From Istiophorus platypterus (taxonomy: Eukaryota > Chordata > Actinopteri > Istiophoriformes > Istiophoridae), in NCBI GenBank assembly GCA_016859345.1, contig CM029111.1:12899714-12963713 (forward strand): 64,000 nt of DNA. Direction: 5' to 3'. Below, piece by piece: positions 25,001 to 39,399 of this stretch. The translations under genes were made by a program, and so were the position numbers. Position 1 is the first letter of the stretch, and each line of letters opens with the position of its first letter. Under the pieces are notes generated by a model that did no database searches, was not told the DNA's origin, and saw nothing but the letters and a program-made list of their open reading frames with translations.

Positions 25001-28000
25001 ACATTCCTAATTTTGGCATGCATGACTTTCTAAATCAGAGAGAGGATTTACTATTCTTAACATTACAACCTCCTGTCTTTTGTTTGAACTCAGATTTACT
25101 GTCTTATATATCTTCAATGACACTGCAAAGTCAACAGTCTAGATGATAAATCCAAAAGATCCAACTGACCCCTGTTGGAGCATGACTATTACTTAAATCC
25201 TGAGCAGTATCGACATGGAGAAGAATACAGTGAGTGGATGGAGTTGTCCCAAAGTCATCCAAAGGTGCTGTGCCATAAGATTTAAATGACAGGGAAGACC
25301 ATGACAAATGAAATTTTCCGTTAATTCTGTCATTGATATATTCAGAAAACAAATAATTCTGATACAAATAGAGGAGTTTCCATTGTGTAAAACAATCTGA
25401 TAAATGCCTCAGGAGAGATATGAACTCAGTCAATGTTATTGTTTGTGTCTAAGTGGGAAACACGCCGAGATGACATTTCTTGCAGCACAGATTTGTCTTT
25501 ATTATGTGAATCAAAAGAGCACTTAGTGCCAATTTTTTCTTAATCTGCTCAAAATTATTTGTCTGCAACTATTCAGAAAAAAAATATCGGATACAATGCT
25601 ATATACAAGAAATGACTTTTGATGCATGCAAAAAGTAAAAGTTAAGACCTTTTTTCTTTAACAATAATTTCCTGTTAATGGGAGAAATAACTCTCACGGT
25701 GTAAATGAAAATATTCGTCCCCATGAGCAATGAAGCAGCCAAGGGGGGAAAAGCTTTAGATAATTATATTCAATTAAAGAAAGCAGGTAATTATGCCCAA
25801 TGTGAGGGTGAAACTTGGTTCTGCAGAAACTGAAATTAGTTTCAGTGGTGCTTGGTAGGCTCTGAGTGTCCCAGATAAACCCTGAGGAAACTTTGAATTT
25901 AATCAATGTGGTTTTTTACTGTTGGATCAGCTGCAAAGGAAAAAGGGTCAAGGCTGGATGAGGAGACGCCTTGAACTTATGAATATAGGTGCAATTTGAA
26001 CCATTTAAGGGTAAAAATGTTTTTAATAAAAAAAGGAGCTGTTATATTACAAAAGAAAAGGCATCAAATCAGTCTCTTGTGTACTAACAGCATGTGTCTC
26101 CTCTAAAATAGATTACCTGTGCAGACAATGACACTCCTCTGTAAAAGCCATTACCATCGACTTAGTGAATACATTACCTGCCAGTGTACTGGTCTCACAG
26201 TTAATCAACTAGTCAGTGTTAATGGAGGCATCAGATCCTGACACAGAAACCTTCAGTGGTTCTGCTGCCGCAGCAGAGTGCCCCCCCCCCTGTTTTACCT
26301 CACTTTTGTTAAATGTTTTAAAAGCACAAAAGCTGGTTCTGGTCAGCCAAAAATTGTGTTAATGACAGGAAAAATGATAGGAGAGTAGTTTTTAAAGCTG
26401 TCCTGAATCTGTTAGGTAGAGCTCAGTGAAGTTAACAGCAACATTTTTGATTGGTAAACAACGAGACATGGCAGACTAATTGTTTTGGCGAATGCCTCGC
26501 ACAAGAACCTCATGTGCCTCATGCATTTATACATTTCCTAGTATTTAATGTCAGATACACATGGTGTGGCTTGCGTGTGACACGGTAGCACATTATAAAA
26601 TCCCCTTTTGCTCTCTACATATGATAACAAAAACATGAGGTAAGTGGAATATCATTTGTTGGGCTGCTGAGAAAAACAGCACCTTGCTAGAGACAATCTC
26701 CCGGATAATCTGCAAACCTCACTTCATCAATTGAAGACTTTTCGAGGCAGAAAATGCTAAAAACCCTCCACAAGTGACCTTTGTGGATTATCCTGAATTG
26801 CCAGGACACACCAACGTACCGCAAATAAAAGCTGGTTTTAATTTCTTATACTTTTATTACACAGCATACTGCATGTCGCTATTTCTAAAGGGGATGAGCT
26901 ACACATGGCTCAGTGTGAGCCCGGTGTGAGCCCGTGTTTTAGCCTTGGGTGGGGATATCAGAGGTAAGTGCATGTATCTGCCATTTGCAGCTGTAATGGA
27001 TATCTAGCATGAGGCCTTCAACAGCCATACATTTTTTCATTTGCTGTATCATGTGATCAAATAATATCAGCGTGTTCGTCGCATTACAAAGGTCAGCTAA
27101 AAGCACTACTACCAGGGGTTAACCACAAACTGTCACCGTTTTGATGAAAATAATTAATCAGTCGTAACTTTAAAGCATACATACAATAGTTTTTTGAGTT
27201 TTGTGATTTTCAGCAAATTTACTTTATTTCTATAAATATTTCATGCTGCCGTCAGTCTTTGTAAAAGCCACATCAAAAGTATTACACCAATGTTTCTTCT
27301 CATTTCCATTGCAAGTCCTAAACTTCAAAGATCTGCCGCAGGTGAAAAGCCTGCTTTGCTTACACATGGATAAGTTAGCTGTCTGTCGGCATCAATGTCA
27401 GAACACACCCAGGAATGACTAGATTGAAACACTCAGGCAATCAGCCGGCACTGCTAGCAGACATTAGCTAAGCACAGCTTGATTTTGAGCAGGAGAAACT
27501 GCAGGCACACACTCACTCAACCCATGCTGTTGTCTCGTAACTGCTGCACACCGCATGTGTTATCAATGCTTTTCACCGCCCCACTTCTCTTTTCTGCAAG
27601 TTAAGCTGGAAAAAGGGGTAATGAAATATTCAAAGACCAACTATTGGGGGTGTGCGACGGAGTGCCTTTCTTTCACTCTCCGAGTCCCAGAGAAGTTTTA
27701 CACGTAGGTGTGGGTTGACCTTGATCTAATTCCTGATATGGAAGCAAAACTTCAGGAGGTAGAGAAGGAGAACAATGAAAATGTTTTAGGATTCATTTTG
27801 GGTCCAGTGGTTCAGGTAACATGAGTTAACCCAGTGAAGGTGAGCTCTCTTCCACTTGTTGACACCAGTTTCAGCTGTTGAGACAATATTGCCAAAAGAA
27901 TCTATTGAATTGTTCTCTCTGAGCTGGGTTTTAATTTGGTTAAACAATCTATGCAAATGAAAGGTGATTTGCATAACCTTTTGTGCAGTTCAGAAAGTTA

Positions 28001-28610
28001 GTTATTAGCAATCAAACTACTTTACGATATGGGAGATAACTCCACTGTAGACACCACAGCCACACGACATTTATAGTTTCTTTGTAAACTCTCAAAGCAT
28101 CTCAAAGCCCCCGAACAGGGATTTATAAATTTAGAGATTTATTTCTTTCATTTTGTGATAAGTTGATAGTGCGAGTGTCTCGTTGTAAATTGTATAGTTG
28201 TGTTCTAGTGAACCTTAAGGTGCTGATCCAGGAACTAGTGTAATTTTTTAGAATCCATAATTAACCATAGTTATCCATAGTAGAATCCATAGTTTAACTA
28301 TAAAACGTCTTTTTATGGTCTGTCACAAAAAAGAAGGAAACAACCCTGACAATCTTTTTTTTTCAATTATTTAGGAAGAAGTTCTTAATAGCTTTGTAAT
28401 AGATAATTAAATGGTCCTAATCAGTTGCCTTCAAGTACTTAAGGGATATTCAGAGGGGATTCAAATCCCATAGCATTAAAAGGACAGATAAAACTTACCC
28501 TAGATTCATTTTAGACTTACTGAATAACACATGGTCTACTTAAGTTTGTGTTGAGACACTTGCAGTTTGGATTTTATTTTTCTGCCTGTTTCAGTTTAAA
28601 AGCTTAAAAC

Positions 28611-28640
28611 TTTTTCTTTCTTTCTTTCTTTCTTTCTTTT
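28611..28640. repeat. (CTTT)n microsatellite
   Basis: Tandem TTTC/CTTT units, about seven copies, ending in a T-run. Confidence 0.92.
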
Positions 28641-29027
28641 TTTATAGACAATTCGTGTTCATTTGATTTTGGTCATTCAATACGCATCCGATGGGGTACA
28701 ACAAAAGCACACAGATCAATAGTGCAGTCAGAGGCTTTAAAAGCTGGCAGGATGAATGGATGGTAGAGTGCTTTAAATTATTCAATGGCGCTGTGGATTC
28801 GTCAGTCTCTTTTGCGCTGACCAGAGTCTTTCCGCAGCTACACTCTAAAGAGCAAGGACCAAGATGTTAACTATATCAGAACAGACATGCTTCACTAAAA
28901 AACTTTTCATCTGTGTGAGGTCAGTGCTTGGAATAGAAATAGAACACCACCTACAGTTCAATTACTTTTATCAGTATTTGAGGAATATGTTTCTAATGGG
29001 GGAAAACTATTAATTCTTTGTAAAAAA

Positions 29028-29063
29028 AAAATATATAAATAAATAAATAAGAATAAATAAATA
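29028..29063. repeat. A-rich and (AAAT)n simple repeat
   Basis: An A-run followed by ATAAATAAATAAATAA and a second, interrupted set of the same unit. Confidence 0.85.
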
Positions 29064-32000
29064 CAACAACCACATGTAAAACATATTTCTAGTTAAAGCA
29101 TGTAGGATGATGGTGTTAACTGTGCAGACAGAGAGAGCGAGGCGTGAGCCTTGTAAGCAAAACATGTCTGCGGTTGAACTGCATTTAGGTCCATTACAGC
29201 AATCAGTTTACACTTTTAGCCCCTTAATAACAGGTATGAGTAAAACACACTATCAAACAACAAGAAGGACCCAGGACTCATAAGCGGATGCTGTTTTACA
29301 TAATGTTTAAAATGGGTTTTACTTTAAAAGGTTTGACATCCACTGAGCTATATAAATGATGCCACATTTCACGTAATGGATTCACTGATTGAGCAATCTT
29401 CCAGTCATGTAGTATGAGATGTACTTAACCTTGTATACAGTAAGTACACAGGAACAAATATAGGGTTTACTTTAAAGTGAGTCTGCTGAAATTAATAAGC
29501 CACGAATTAATCTTAGATTTCTTAGATTTAGTGCAACACTTACATAAGTGAGCCGCTCATCACAAAATATGCTTCTAACCATTTAATATCCAGCAATCAC
29601 TGTTTTAGAAAAATTACAGCTAAAGGCAGAAAACACACCCTGGAAAAATACAATGTGTAATCATCAACTGAAAAAGGAGTAAACAGGCAGGTTAAGAGAA
29701 AATGAGTAACCTACCACCATACTGAAACCCGCCGTCAGTCCTCACACCGATCTGCATGTTAGGGTGCAAGCGCTGCTCAAGGCTCAACATGTCGGCATCA
29801 AAATGAGGTTGTGAATATTGTAGAGGTCATGAGAGGACGGCATAAAGCAGGAATCCTTCTGGATGTGACAGATTTCTGAAAACAAACAGAGAAACAGGAT
29901 TAAATTCCTTTTGCTCGGGCGCTTTATGTTTTTGACAAAGATTTAACAGCAGCTGTTCATCTATTCTGTTGCCTGCCAGATGTTTGCTATTAGCCAACAA
30001 TGACTTTTTAATTTTTTTTTTTATAAATTGTGAATGTGAATGTGAATTGTGAACAACGAGATCGCTAAGTAGCAGAGGCCTTTTTTCATTTTGTATTGAA
30101 TGGCACAACCAGATTGATACTTTAAAACTCAAACAACTAGAGCTTGAAGTTTTGTATTTATCGGAAAACAGCCAATTAGATTTCCGAGCCCATTTCATTC
30201 CCGTGGCAAATACAGTAATGTCAAGAACAACGTGAGTCATTTTAAACCTCTAAAAAATAGCAGAAAGCAAAGTACTCAAGTTAATGAGGGAAACAAAATT
30301 GGTTTTAAGTGGTTGAACAGAAGACGAAATCTAAAAGGAACAGAATAAGGATAAATTGGAGGGCTTTTGAATATAAGTTGAAAATGTGTGTGGAGGAGTT
30401 GAAAGAAATTCAAACAATGTTGAATTAAAGGTTCTAACAACACTGTAAATGATGGTCCCCCTCAGCTTTTATCTGAACTAAAGGTTGGATGCTTTTATAG
30501 GTGTTTTTCATGGCTGAGACTCTGTTCATACCGTGCTGTAATATGAGCAACACAAAATGATATTCACTCTCTTTAGAAAGCATACCTGACAATCCAAAAC
30601 AACAAGCAATCTATTCAACAACAAGCAATTTTCTGCTAAATCCTCAAATGCGAAAATATCATCTAAAAAAAAAAGCCTTGAGAACAGCTCTATCATCTCA
30701 CGAGTGAATGTTTATAACTTTATATTTGTTAATTTTATCGATTTATTTTCGTGTACTACTACCTGATTTTGTCTTTGCCAACTAGGATTGTAATAAATAT
30801 TATGCACCATTATGTACAGCTGAACTACAGCAGATTTAAATACATATTTCAACCTCATTTTGTTTTGTTTTGATTGGCCAACTAAAACTGGAGCAGAACG
30901 ATTTTATGTCAACAGCTGTGAGGTTTAACATACCTGCCATGAAGACTGAATCATGGTTGGACTGAATTATGGATACCTATGCGGCCTCGACATATAGCCG
31001 CAGTAGCCACACCGCAGCTGAGGTACGCCTCCTCAGAGGTGTAAGAAAAAGGTGGGGCTACATTTGATTGGTCATTGTGGGCTGCTTTTGTATTCTGCTG
31101 CAACTTATACAGCAACTGCATGAAATGCTCTCATAGTCAATAATATAATGAGGCATATCTTACCCATATCACAAAGTGAATGAAAGAAAGAAACACAAGG
31201 TTATTGTACGACAGTAAGGTCGGTAGCCTCTTCAGTGATGAAAACATTTCTATATATATATATATGAAAAACTAGAATATCACCTTTTCTGCTGATATGT
31301 AATACAGTTATAATGTGTTTTTGACCCTTTTTAGTAACAGAATTGTGGGTGTTATATTTACACACAAACCTTGAGGATGGCAGGGAGCATCATTTTTGAA
31401 TATGAGACATAATTCAGTTGTATTTTATGCTGTGAATATTAATCAAATGGTAAGTATTCCGGGGTCCTGTTTAATTCATATAATTAATACAACAGTGAAC
31501 TTAATTTGGTGGATGAAAGTGAATTGAGAGATGACGGCAGAGAAGCAGACAACGCAAAGATATACTCAGCTCAATTCAAGTCAACACCTGTTCTCATTTA
31601 TTACAAAATACTGAGACACTAAGAGTTGTCAGACGGAGCTTGGGGAGACCAGATCTAATTAGCTTTTGCTCCTTCGCTGGGAACTACAACCCTCTCTGCT
31701 CAACTCCAAAATACTATCTATATCTACAAAACTATCCCTCTTTTCCTGAAACTCCGTGACAGAACAGTAATTATCAACTTCCACTTTTATTAGCTATCTG
31801 TAATGGCTCTTGACCAATTATAAAGTGGTCAGATAATGAGGCGCCTCGGAGAGCGGCGAGACACTTGAATGTTTTGTCGCTTGAGGCTATCGTTGAGGAA
31901 TTGTTCGTCAGAATAGGGGCGAGTGAAGTGAAACAGCATTAAAGAGGGAGGGGGGTTAAAAGTGAACGAGTTCGAAGAGATTGAGAGGTTCCAGTGGTTC

Positions 32001-35000
32001 GATGGAAAAAGGGAGCTGTAGTCACCGGAGCCACCCGCAAGTCCTAAAAACTTTCCTCAAGTGCTGAGGCAGCCCATGTAATGGCTTCCAAGGGTCGCGG
32101 AACCCCAAATTGTTCTGAGCGAAAATAGGTTGTGTATAATGGCATGTACCCTCCTTCCTCCTACTAAACCACTGAGTGATAATGGCAGGGGAAACATACG
32201 GTAAATGTGGGCAGAGTCTTCAGGCTTTGTTTCTGTTTGTGTTTATCAGGCATCCACAGATCCCTTCCAGTGTAGGCGTCTGGGGTAATGGATTAGAGTG
32301 CTGGTGCCAGTGATATCATGGTTGAGAAAGAACTGCATATTTTAGAGTTTCTTTGTCTCCTTGTGAGGTCTGTGTGTTTCACTGGTGAGTTAGACTGTTA
32401 CTGATATGCCCCCTGGCCTGGCAGTCCAGCGTGAGAGTAATTTAGCGCAACAACACTGGCAAACCTGAGGGTGTGGAAGCATGGCGGAATAACAGTCTGG
32501 CCGAGGAGGATTTAGCATTTAACATTAGTTTGTGGCTGCAGGAAAAAGGGGGCGTTTTGCATACAAAATGTGGTCAGGTACACAGGCATTTAATAAAAAA
32601 GAATAATGGCAAGTATTATATATACTACCTGTTAACATATCAGTGGTAATTTTAGTTAATATTGTATATATGCTAAACTTTTACTTTTAATAAACTTTGT
32701 TTTAGTGCTTGAAATTGTTTTGTAGTGATGGGTCGAAAGTGATACTCACAGGGACAACTGCTATCCTGAGAATATCACTAAAATAAATGATGAGCGAGTT
32801 TCTAAACCTCTTCTCTGAGTTATGTCTTTTTACTCACCTTACTTGCCAAAATTCTCTGCGCCTCACAGACTGACCCGAGATCCTATTTCAAGTATAACAC
32901 ATCATTTTCAGAAACATCTCAGTGGAGTTTTTCATCAAAAATACGGAAATGTGCAAAATTTCCACCACATCCATCTCCGTTTCCACTGCTTTCCAGAGCG
33001 CATGTTCTGTCACAGGTGTTCATTGATAAATGACATCATCTTTTAGCCTTTGATTTTAAAATGGGAGTTTCAATCCTTGTGGAGTGAAAGATGAAAAGGT
33101 AACAAGATTACTGAAATCTTATTCTATGCTTCCTGAAATCCAGAGATACATAAATTGTTCCTGTGTCTCCGGTGGAAAGTTGCACAACTTCATTTAATAT
33201 CTGATGTTGTCAAATCGCATTCTGAGGCTTTCTTGAAGAAATCCTTATCTTTCATCAATATCATCTTCGTGTCAGTATTTCTTATATCTCAGGCACAGCC
33301 CCAACAGACTGCATCACATTGAAAATTCATACACTCGTATGTGTATAATGAGTTGAAAATTTATTTAAAACACCTAGATGTTTGGGGGAAAAGGGCATTT
33401 AATACCCCTCCAAATAATTGCCTAGAAAGTGGGGATGTAATCTGCAGGGTCCTCTTAATTTGATATTGTAGGTGCTCACTGGATCCCTGCTTATAGCCCA
33501 CCCTGGCCCAATCGTAGCTCTTGGATGAGTGCTCACATGCCCATCTAATAGCTCGTGTTGGCAGTTTTAGTAACCCACATGAGCAGAAAAATTTGGGGGT
33601 CCACATGGAGCTGATGGATTTTTGTATGCTCTATTTCGGAGGCCAAAATGGAGGCCAAATGCTAGGCCACCACAGATTTTATGTGGAGCCTGCATGATTA
33701 ATAAATAAGAAAGACTGTTGGCCTTCAAAGTTTCATGTGTTTGCCTACACATTTCATAATATTCTCTGCATTTTGCCATATGATTTGGTGCCACATGTGT
33801 AGCCATATTGGTTCTGTCCCCACAATACCAAAACCTGCATTAACTGATGTACAGTAAGTCCAAAATTCACTCTCATTTTAGCTCTGTTATGGCCACCCAA
33901 GTTGCCATTTATTAAAATATATATATCTACATATATAAAATATAAATCCTACATATACTGTACATAGTCTGCCTCCATCACATTAAAAGAGAAAGGCAGA
34001 CCCTCAATGTGTTGGTCAGAAGCAGAAATGGAAAGATGGATGTTCGGGATAAGACAGCACAGTGGGTAAAGGCATTCAGGACATGCTGACATGATAAATA
34101 AACTGGAGGCCCTGCTAAGCCCAGTAGACTGAAAATGCAGCTATCCCCAGACTCCCTAGACCATGTACAGTACATGAGCCTGAGTTAAGCAAATGAAAAT
34201 GTACCATTAATGCTGAACTAATTAATAGGACAGGACAGCTGCTCACTGCTTGGTAGTTGACTTGGATCATTACTGAATCAAGTGAGGTAGGAAATCACTA
34301 CTGGCATTAACTCTGACTTAATTCAGCTGCTATGCTGCCGGATGCTCAAAAGGCTGAACGGTGAAGTTATGTGCACATCAAATGATCGCTGTCAGGTGAC
34401 TCAAACAGCCACCAATCACCCAATTTCATTTAATCACTGAGGTGGTGGTAAAAGTCTGATGGCACACAGGAACTCTGCTGATGCTTCACAGTGCTGCTGT
34501 TTCTGGCTTTCCGCCTTACTACTACATTGCTACATGCAACTGTAATTAATTAAGCTGCTAACAATGTGTGTCACGACACCTGCTAAGAAGCCAAAAGTCC
34601 AAACTTTGATTACTTTAAGCCAATGGCCTTTCATTATATCAAGGCCTGACTCGGTTACAAATTCCTGCTTCAGGCCTTGGAAACCGCTCATTATCCGGCT
34701 CCTACCATCACAAGCTGTACATGCGCTGGATTTTAAACACTTGAGCTCATAGAAAACACTTTCCTTGAACTCATTAGAACTTGGGCCTTCATTTCCAAAG
34801 GAATTCTTGACATTAAGATGTCTCTTTACCAGGAAGGAGACTGCTGGGAAATGCAGTCCCAAAAGCCCAGTTTAACCTGTGCTTTTAAATTAGTGAATGT
34901 TTAGTCTGACTCACCCTCATTTATCAGCAGTCCTGCAAAAGCCATTGGTCTTAACTCCTAGATCCCCACACATCAATTGAGGGAATCATTCAAGACCAAC

Positions 35001-36578
35001 AGAAATCTTTTTTATCCTGTTTTGTTTGATCTGGCCTCTTATCCAGTGCTATTTCAGAAAAAAGAGAAAGACAGGGCACACAACGCAGGCGGCATTTTTA
35101 AGCATCCAAGAGGAATTACATAAAATTGTTTGCTCACACTGGCTGAGTGTTAACTTCTTGGTTGACGGGTGTGGCGTTGGCTCTATTGTTTTAGGCTGTT
35201 ACCATGGTTCTCCTGACTCAAAAAACAATTGGGAGACGGAAAACAGTTTTGTTTAGCTGCTTGGACTCATTGGGAAAGCATCTGAAAGAGAAGAGCCTTT
35301 TTCTTGCAAATTCTACTGTTTCTGGGTGGAACGGAGCTTTGCATTTCTTAGTTAGCTTTCATCTGTCAGTCACTGCCTGTTCACGGCCAGAGAAATGTTG
35401 GTACTGAACTTGAAAATGAAATACTCACATAGCAAAAAAGGTAAACATCAGGCTACACTTAGCCATTTACTCCTAATTAGCACTGACATCCTTGTCACAT
35501 ACAATACAGCGCCTAGTAGTTCAAAAAGCAGGAAGACTGAATGTGTCATTTTGAATAGGAGGCATAGATCTAGTAAGAGACGAACAGCATCACTCAGGCA
35601 CAGTATTTGATTATTAATAGGATGTAATGGCTTGGCATGGTCTGTAGCCTTGTTCTAATTATGGGTTTAATAAACTTGCAGTCTGTTTTGGAGCAGAAAC
35701 TAAAATTACTGCCACCTCATGAATAATAGATCCTGTTTTAAATACAATATGCTCCTCAATTCATCAGCAGGCATACACTTAAGGAAATTCTGCTTCCACT
35801 AATGTGTTTTTTTGGGGTGGTGGGGTTGAGACAAAGTGTGAGTTATATTCTGGGAGAGATATTTTCTCTTTAATTTGTGAATTTTAAAGAAAATTGCACG
35901 GGGATTTGGTGGAATGACTGCAGGAGGAGAAAGGGATTAGACTGCAGTGATTGCTCAATGTTGATAGTTTATACAATCAAAAGGAAGGGATACCCTGTTT
36001 GATGAAACAGATGGGCTTATCCACAGAGGAAGTATAATAAATTCAAATCTCTCCCATGCTTACCAAACAGAATATATGTTTTTAAATCTTGGAAGGAGAC
36101 ATTTTGGTGCCTGTTTGTTTTCTATTCAAATGCTAATCATGATTTAGTTATTTAGTAGAGCCACTCCCTCTTGAATTTAAGAAAGACACATAAAATAGAT
36201 GGTGGTCCCAGAATGCATGCCAGTATAGTTAGTATAGTTGTAAGTCTGCATCAGTTGGAAGATCTCTACAATGCACACACATGTTAGAGTCTATTTCACG
36301 GGAGGATTGTGCACAATCAGGCCAACAAATGTCTAAGATGTAATGCGAAACTGACAAGGACTGTGTGCCGTTGTTCTAAAGAGATGTTTCTTCCACTTTT
36401 CTTGACTAGTGGGTCATTTCTGGATGTTTAGCTTGCTTCAATAACAAATATGACATGGGCATTATGATCACACGTGACAAATGAACGTACTTAGCAGTTA
36501 AAGGGGTACTTCAGTGTTTTATAAGTTCACTTTCATAAAAATTTTGGCAACTTGCAAGAGACCTTGTAAAACAAAATC

Positions 36579-37085
36579 AAGAGTCTATAGCCATGCCGGA
36601 GGCTCCATGAGGCTGTGCTTAGACCCAATGGTGCTTTGAGAAGGTATATTATCCAATATGTTCACTGTCTTAGTTTAGTTTGCTAGCACGCTAACAATTG
36701 CTAATTAGTATTAAACGAGGTACAGCTGAGGCTGATGGGAATGTTATTAGTTTTGCAGGTATCTGGCCATAAACCAGTTGGATAGACTGAAATTTTACCT
36801 GACGATGGCACGAAACTAAAGGCTAAGGAATCACCAGGGTTTCAGTATTACAGTTCATCCTGAAGGGGCATGAATGTCTGAACCAATTTCATAGTAATCC
36901 ATCAATTAGTTGATGAGAGATTTTAGAAAAAAAAAAAAAAAAAAATTTACCCCGATGATGACGCTAGACGAAAAACCAGGGATAGTAGGCGTTGTCGTCC
37001 AGGGGCCGAAAATGTTTTTACAGAATTGCATGGCAATCCATCGAATATTGTTTCTGGAACGTAAAGTAGTGGACTGACAACAGGT
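36579..37085 (+). repeat. Modular dispersed repeat, copy 2
   Basis: It starts near GAGTCTATAGCCATGCCGGA and passes through GCTAGCACGCTAACAATTGC and GTACAGCTGAGGCTGATGGG. Module 1 has CCTGACGATGGCACG, CATCCTGAAGGGGCATGAAT and AATCCATCAATTAG. A 17-base A-run at about 36929 separates it from module 2 (CCGATGATGACGCTAGACGA, CATGGCAATCCATCGAATAT). It is the most complete copy at its 5' end. Same strand as copies 1 and 3. Confidence 0.78.
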
Positions 37086-38689
37086 CGGACTTACAGACTT
37101 ACAGAAACTCTAAAATTCTAGTTTGGAACCCAAGTTTTTTTTGCTTAGAAATATTGTAGTCATGAACAGTGCTAGATAAATCCACTGGGCCAGTATGTTG
37201 ATGGAAATAAGCTCACTACAGATAAAGCTGTATCAGTGAAAATGTCAGCCAGTAAGTAAGATGATACTGCAGTACATAAATAACAGAGATAGTGTGAGGG
37301 AATTTAGAGAAAGTGTCTCCATTAAATAGTTTTGTTCTCCTGGGTAACTTAGGTTAAAGTCTCTTTAAATAAAAATAAGAAATTGAAATTTTTTATATTA
37401 TGTGTTTACCCATATGTAAAAATACTGGCTGTTACATCAGAGTTTTAAGACGCTCAATTATCAATATTAGCCTAATAAAACCCTCATCAGAACTATCATG
37501 GTATTGCAGCCATGTATAAGTTATTTTGTCACAGAGCAGTAGAGAACATTTGGAAAAACATAAGAAAAGACAAAGTGATATCTTCTGTCCAAAATACAGT
37601 ATAACATATGCTATTGTTTATGCTACATAAACACTAATATTCAAACATAGATAAGAATTGATGTATTTTTTTTCTCATAAATCATGAATTATAAATACAT
37701 TTCTAAAGTAGCATGCTATGGTCTACATAGATAGGAGCATGTGAGTGACTGGAGAATGTGTCTGATACTGGGATGTATGTACAGGCTTGGCTGCCTGTGG
37801 GATATTGCCTACAATTCGAATCACTTCTGCACCAAAGCCCTGCAGCATATGTGTCAAAACTAACAACGGACAGTTTTGGGTTTTTTCTTAATAGATTTTT
37901 TTTTTTTCAATCATTCTAAACTGTTATTTAATTAACTTCAAATGTAGGATGAGCAGGGTGTGAATTGAAGGATTCAAGGTACACAGCAACAGCCGTGTAC
38001 TGACAACGGAGCTGTTCATTCAGCTTGAGGAAATTAATGTCACTCTTCATTGACTATAAATTGATATGGTGTCATTCATCATATTTTGATGCAGCGTGTC
38101 ATCTTCCTCATCTTTATAATCATCACTTCAAAACACAACTGTCCTTGGCTCTGGGCTTATGTTGGCATCGCAGCGCACACACCACCTCTGTTGCACTGGC
38201 ACCGGCATTGGAGCTAATGTTTACCTCACTAGGGCTCATTAAGCTTAGAGTCAGTGAATATTGTTAGGAGCAAACACTAACAGCAGTTGATTCTTTGATG
38301 AAAAAAAGTTGTCAGTGCTGCCGTTATTTTTCTTGGCTTTTTTTTTTGTTGTTTTTCTGTGCCACTTGAGTGGCTTTACTTTATTTTATTTTATGTTTTT
38401 TGTCTTTGTTCTCTTCTTGTGCAGTGGCAGGGAAAATTAGCTTAGAGCCAAGAGACAGTATCATGTCAAAAGTCAAGTGTAAAAGCACAGTGAAACAAAA
38501 TTCTATGCTTGTGTGTGCACTGAGGAAGTAGGTAACGCAATGTAATGATTTTTGGAGACTTACACAAATTTGTTTGTTCTGGTCTTGTTACTAAAAGGCA
38601 CATTAAATGATTTCACATTCATCATGTTGATGTTCTCATGAAACATAGCCCAAACTATTAACATGGCGTTTTTAGCTGCACTGAGTCAA
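37086..38689 (+). other. grm4 intron between repeat copies 2 and 3
   Basis: AT-rich non-coding sequence with T-runs near 37900 and 38340 and TTTTA units at 38380-38396. No gene or recognisable exon. Confidence 0.55.
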
Positions 38690-39045
38690 AGATTTGCTTT
38701 GAGTGAAATCGTAATGTCTGTATGCTAACATGCTCACAATGACCATGCTGAAATGCTGACCGCATATAGGTTTATTATGTTTGCCATGTTAATTTAGCAT
38801 GATAGCATGCTAAAAGTCACTAATGGGCACTAAAAACAAAGTACAGCTGAGACTGATGAGAATTTTTTATATATACTGTATGATTTGGACATGGTAATGA
38901 TGCAAGGTAAAAAGTCTGGGGTCACCAGAGTTATTATAATCTATCCTAAGGGGGACATGAATGTCTGAAGCAGTTTTAATAGTGGTCCATCAAATAATTA
39001 GGGAGTTATTTCCATCTGGACCGAAACAGCGGATAGGGCCAATTT
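38690..39045 (+). repeat. Modular dispersed repeat, copy 3 (shortened)
   Basis: It contains TGCTAACATGCTCACAATGA, GCATGATAGCATGCTAAAAG and AAAGTACAGCTGAGACTGAT. A single module follows (GGTCACCAGAGTTATT, AGGGGGACATGAATGTCTG), and then the closing TCTGGACCGAAACAGCGGA. One of the two internal modules is missing. Same strand as copies 1 and 2, and 1.6 kb from copy 2. Confidence 0.75.
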
Positions 39046-39399
39046 GCTGTGTGTGGCAAAAATTAGTGCAAAATAGTTCAGCTATTTCATTCAGTGGGAA
39101 ATACTTTAGTCTTTCAAAGGGTGATATGAAGGTATTTTAGTTTAAAACATAATAACTAAGATTATCAACGGAATGTAAGGGAATTACAGTTTTGACGTTA
39201 TGTCACAGACGCCTGTCTATTGTGCTGCAGAGCTGCTCTCCCTCCCCCTCAGGTTCCTCATCCTCCGCTGCTGCCACCACAACATCTTCTTGTCTCACTG
39301 ATTGGGCTAGACCGGGCGTGAAATCCTTGTCATCAGTCTAACAATAACCGAAGAGAAAACAGCCTAACACTCACATAATCAGATCACAAGGTAAACCTG

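Larger units (their letters stand above)
22042..36578 (+). other. grm4 intron, no recognised gene
   Basis: AT-rich sequence without a recognisable exon. The longest frame (29827-30240, minus, 137 codons) has no family features. Simple repeats include a C-run at 26281-26290, TTTC units at 28611-28637, AAAT units near 29032-29062, a TA run at 31251-31264 and an AT-rich patch at 33916-33960. A somewhat GC-richer patch at 30985-31060 shows no coding signal. Confidence 0.55.

Noticed and set aside
29827..30240. 137-codon open frame on the minus strand
   Set aside because: Low-complexity stretches, no family motif and no exon signals; consistent with chance.
31560..31760. Possible LTR or retroviral fragment
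   Set aside because: No terminal TG/CA pair, primer-binding site or coding remnant could be shown.
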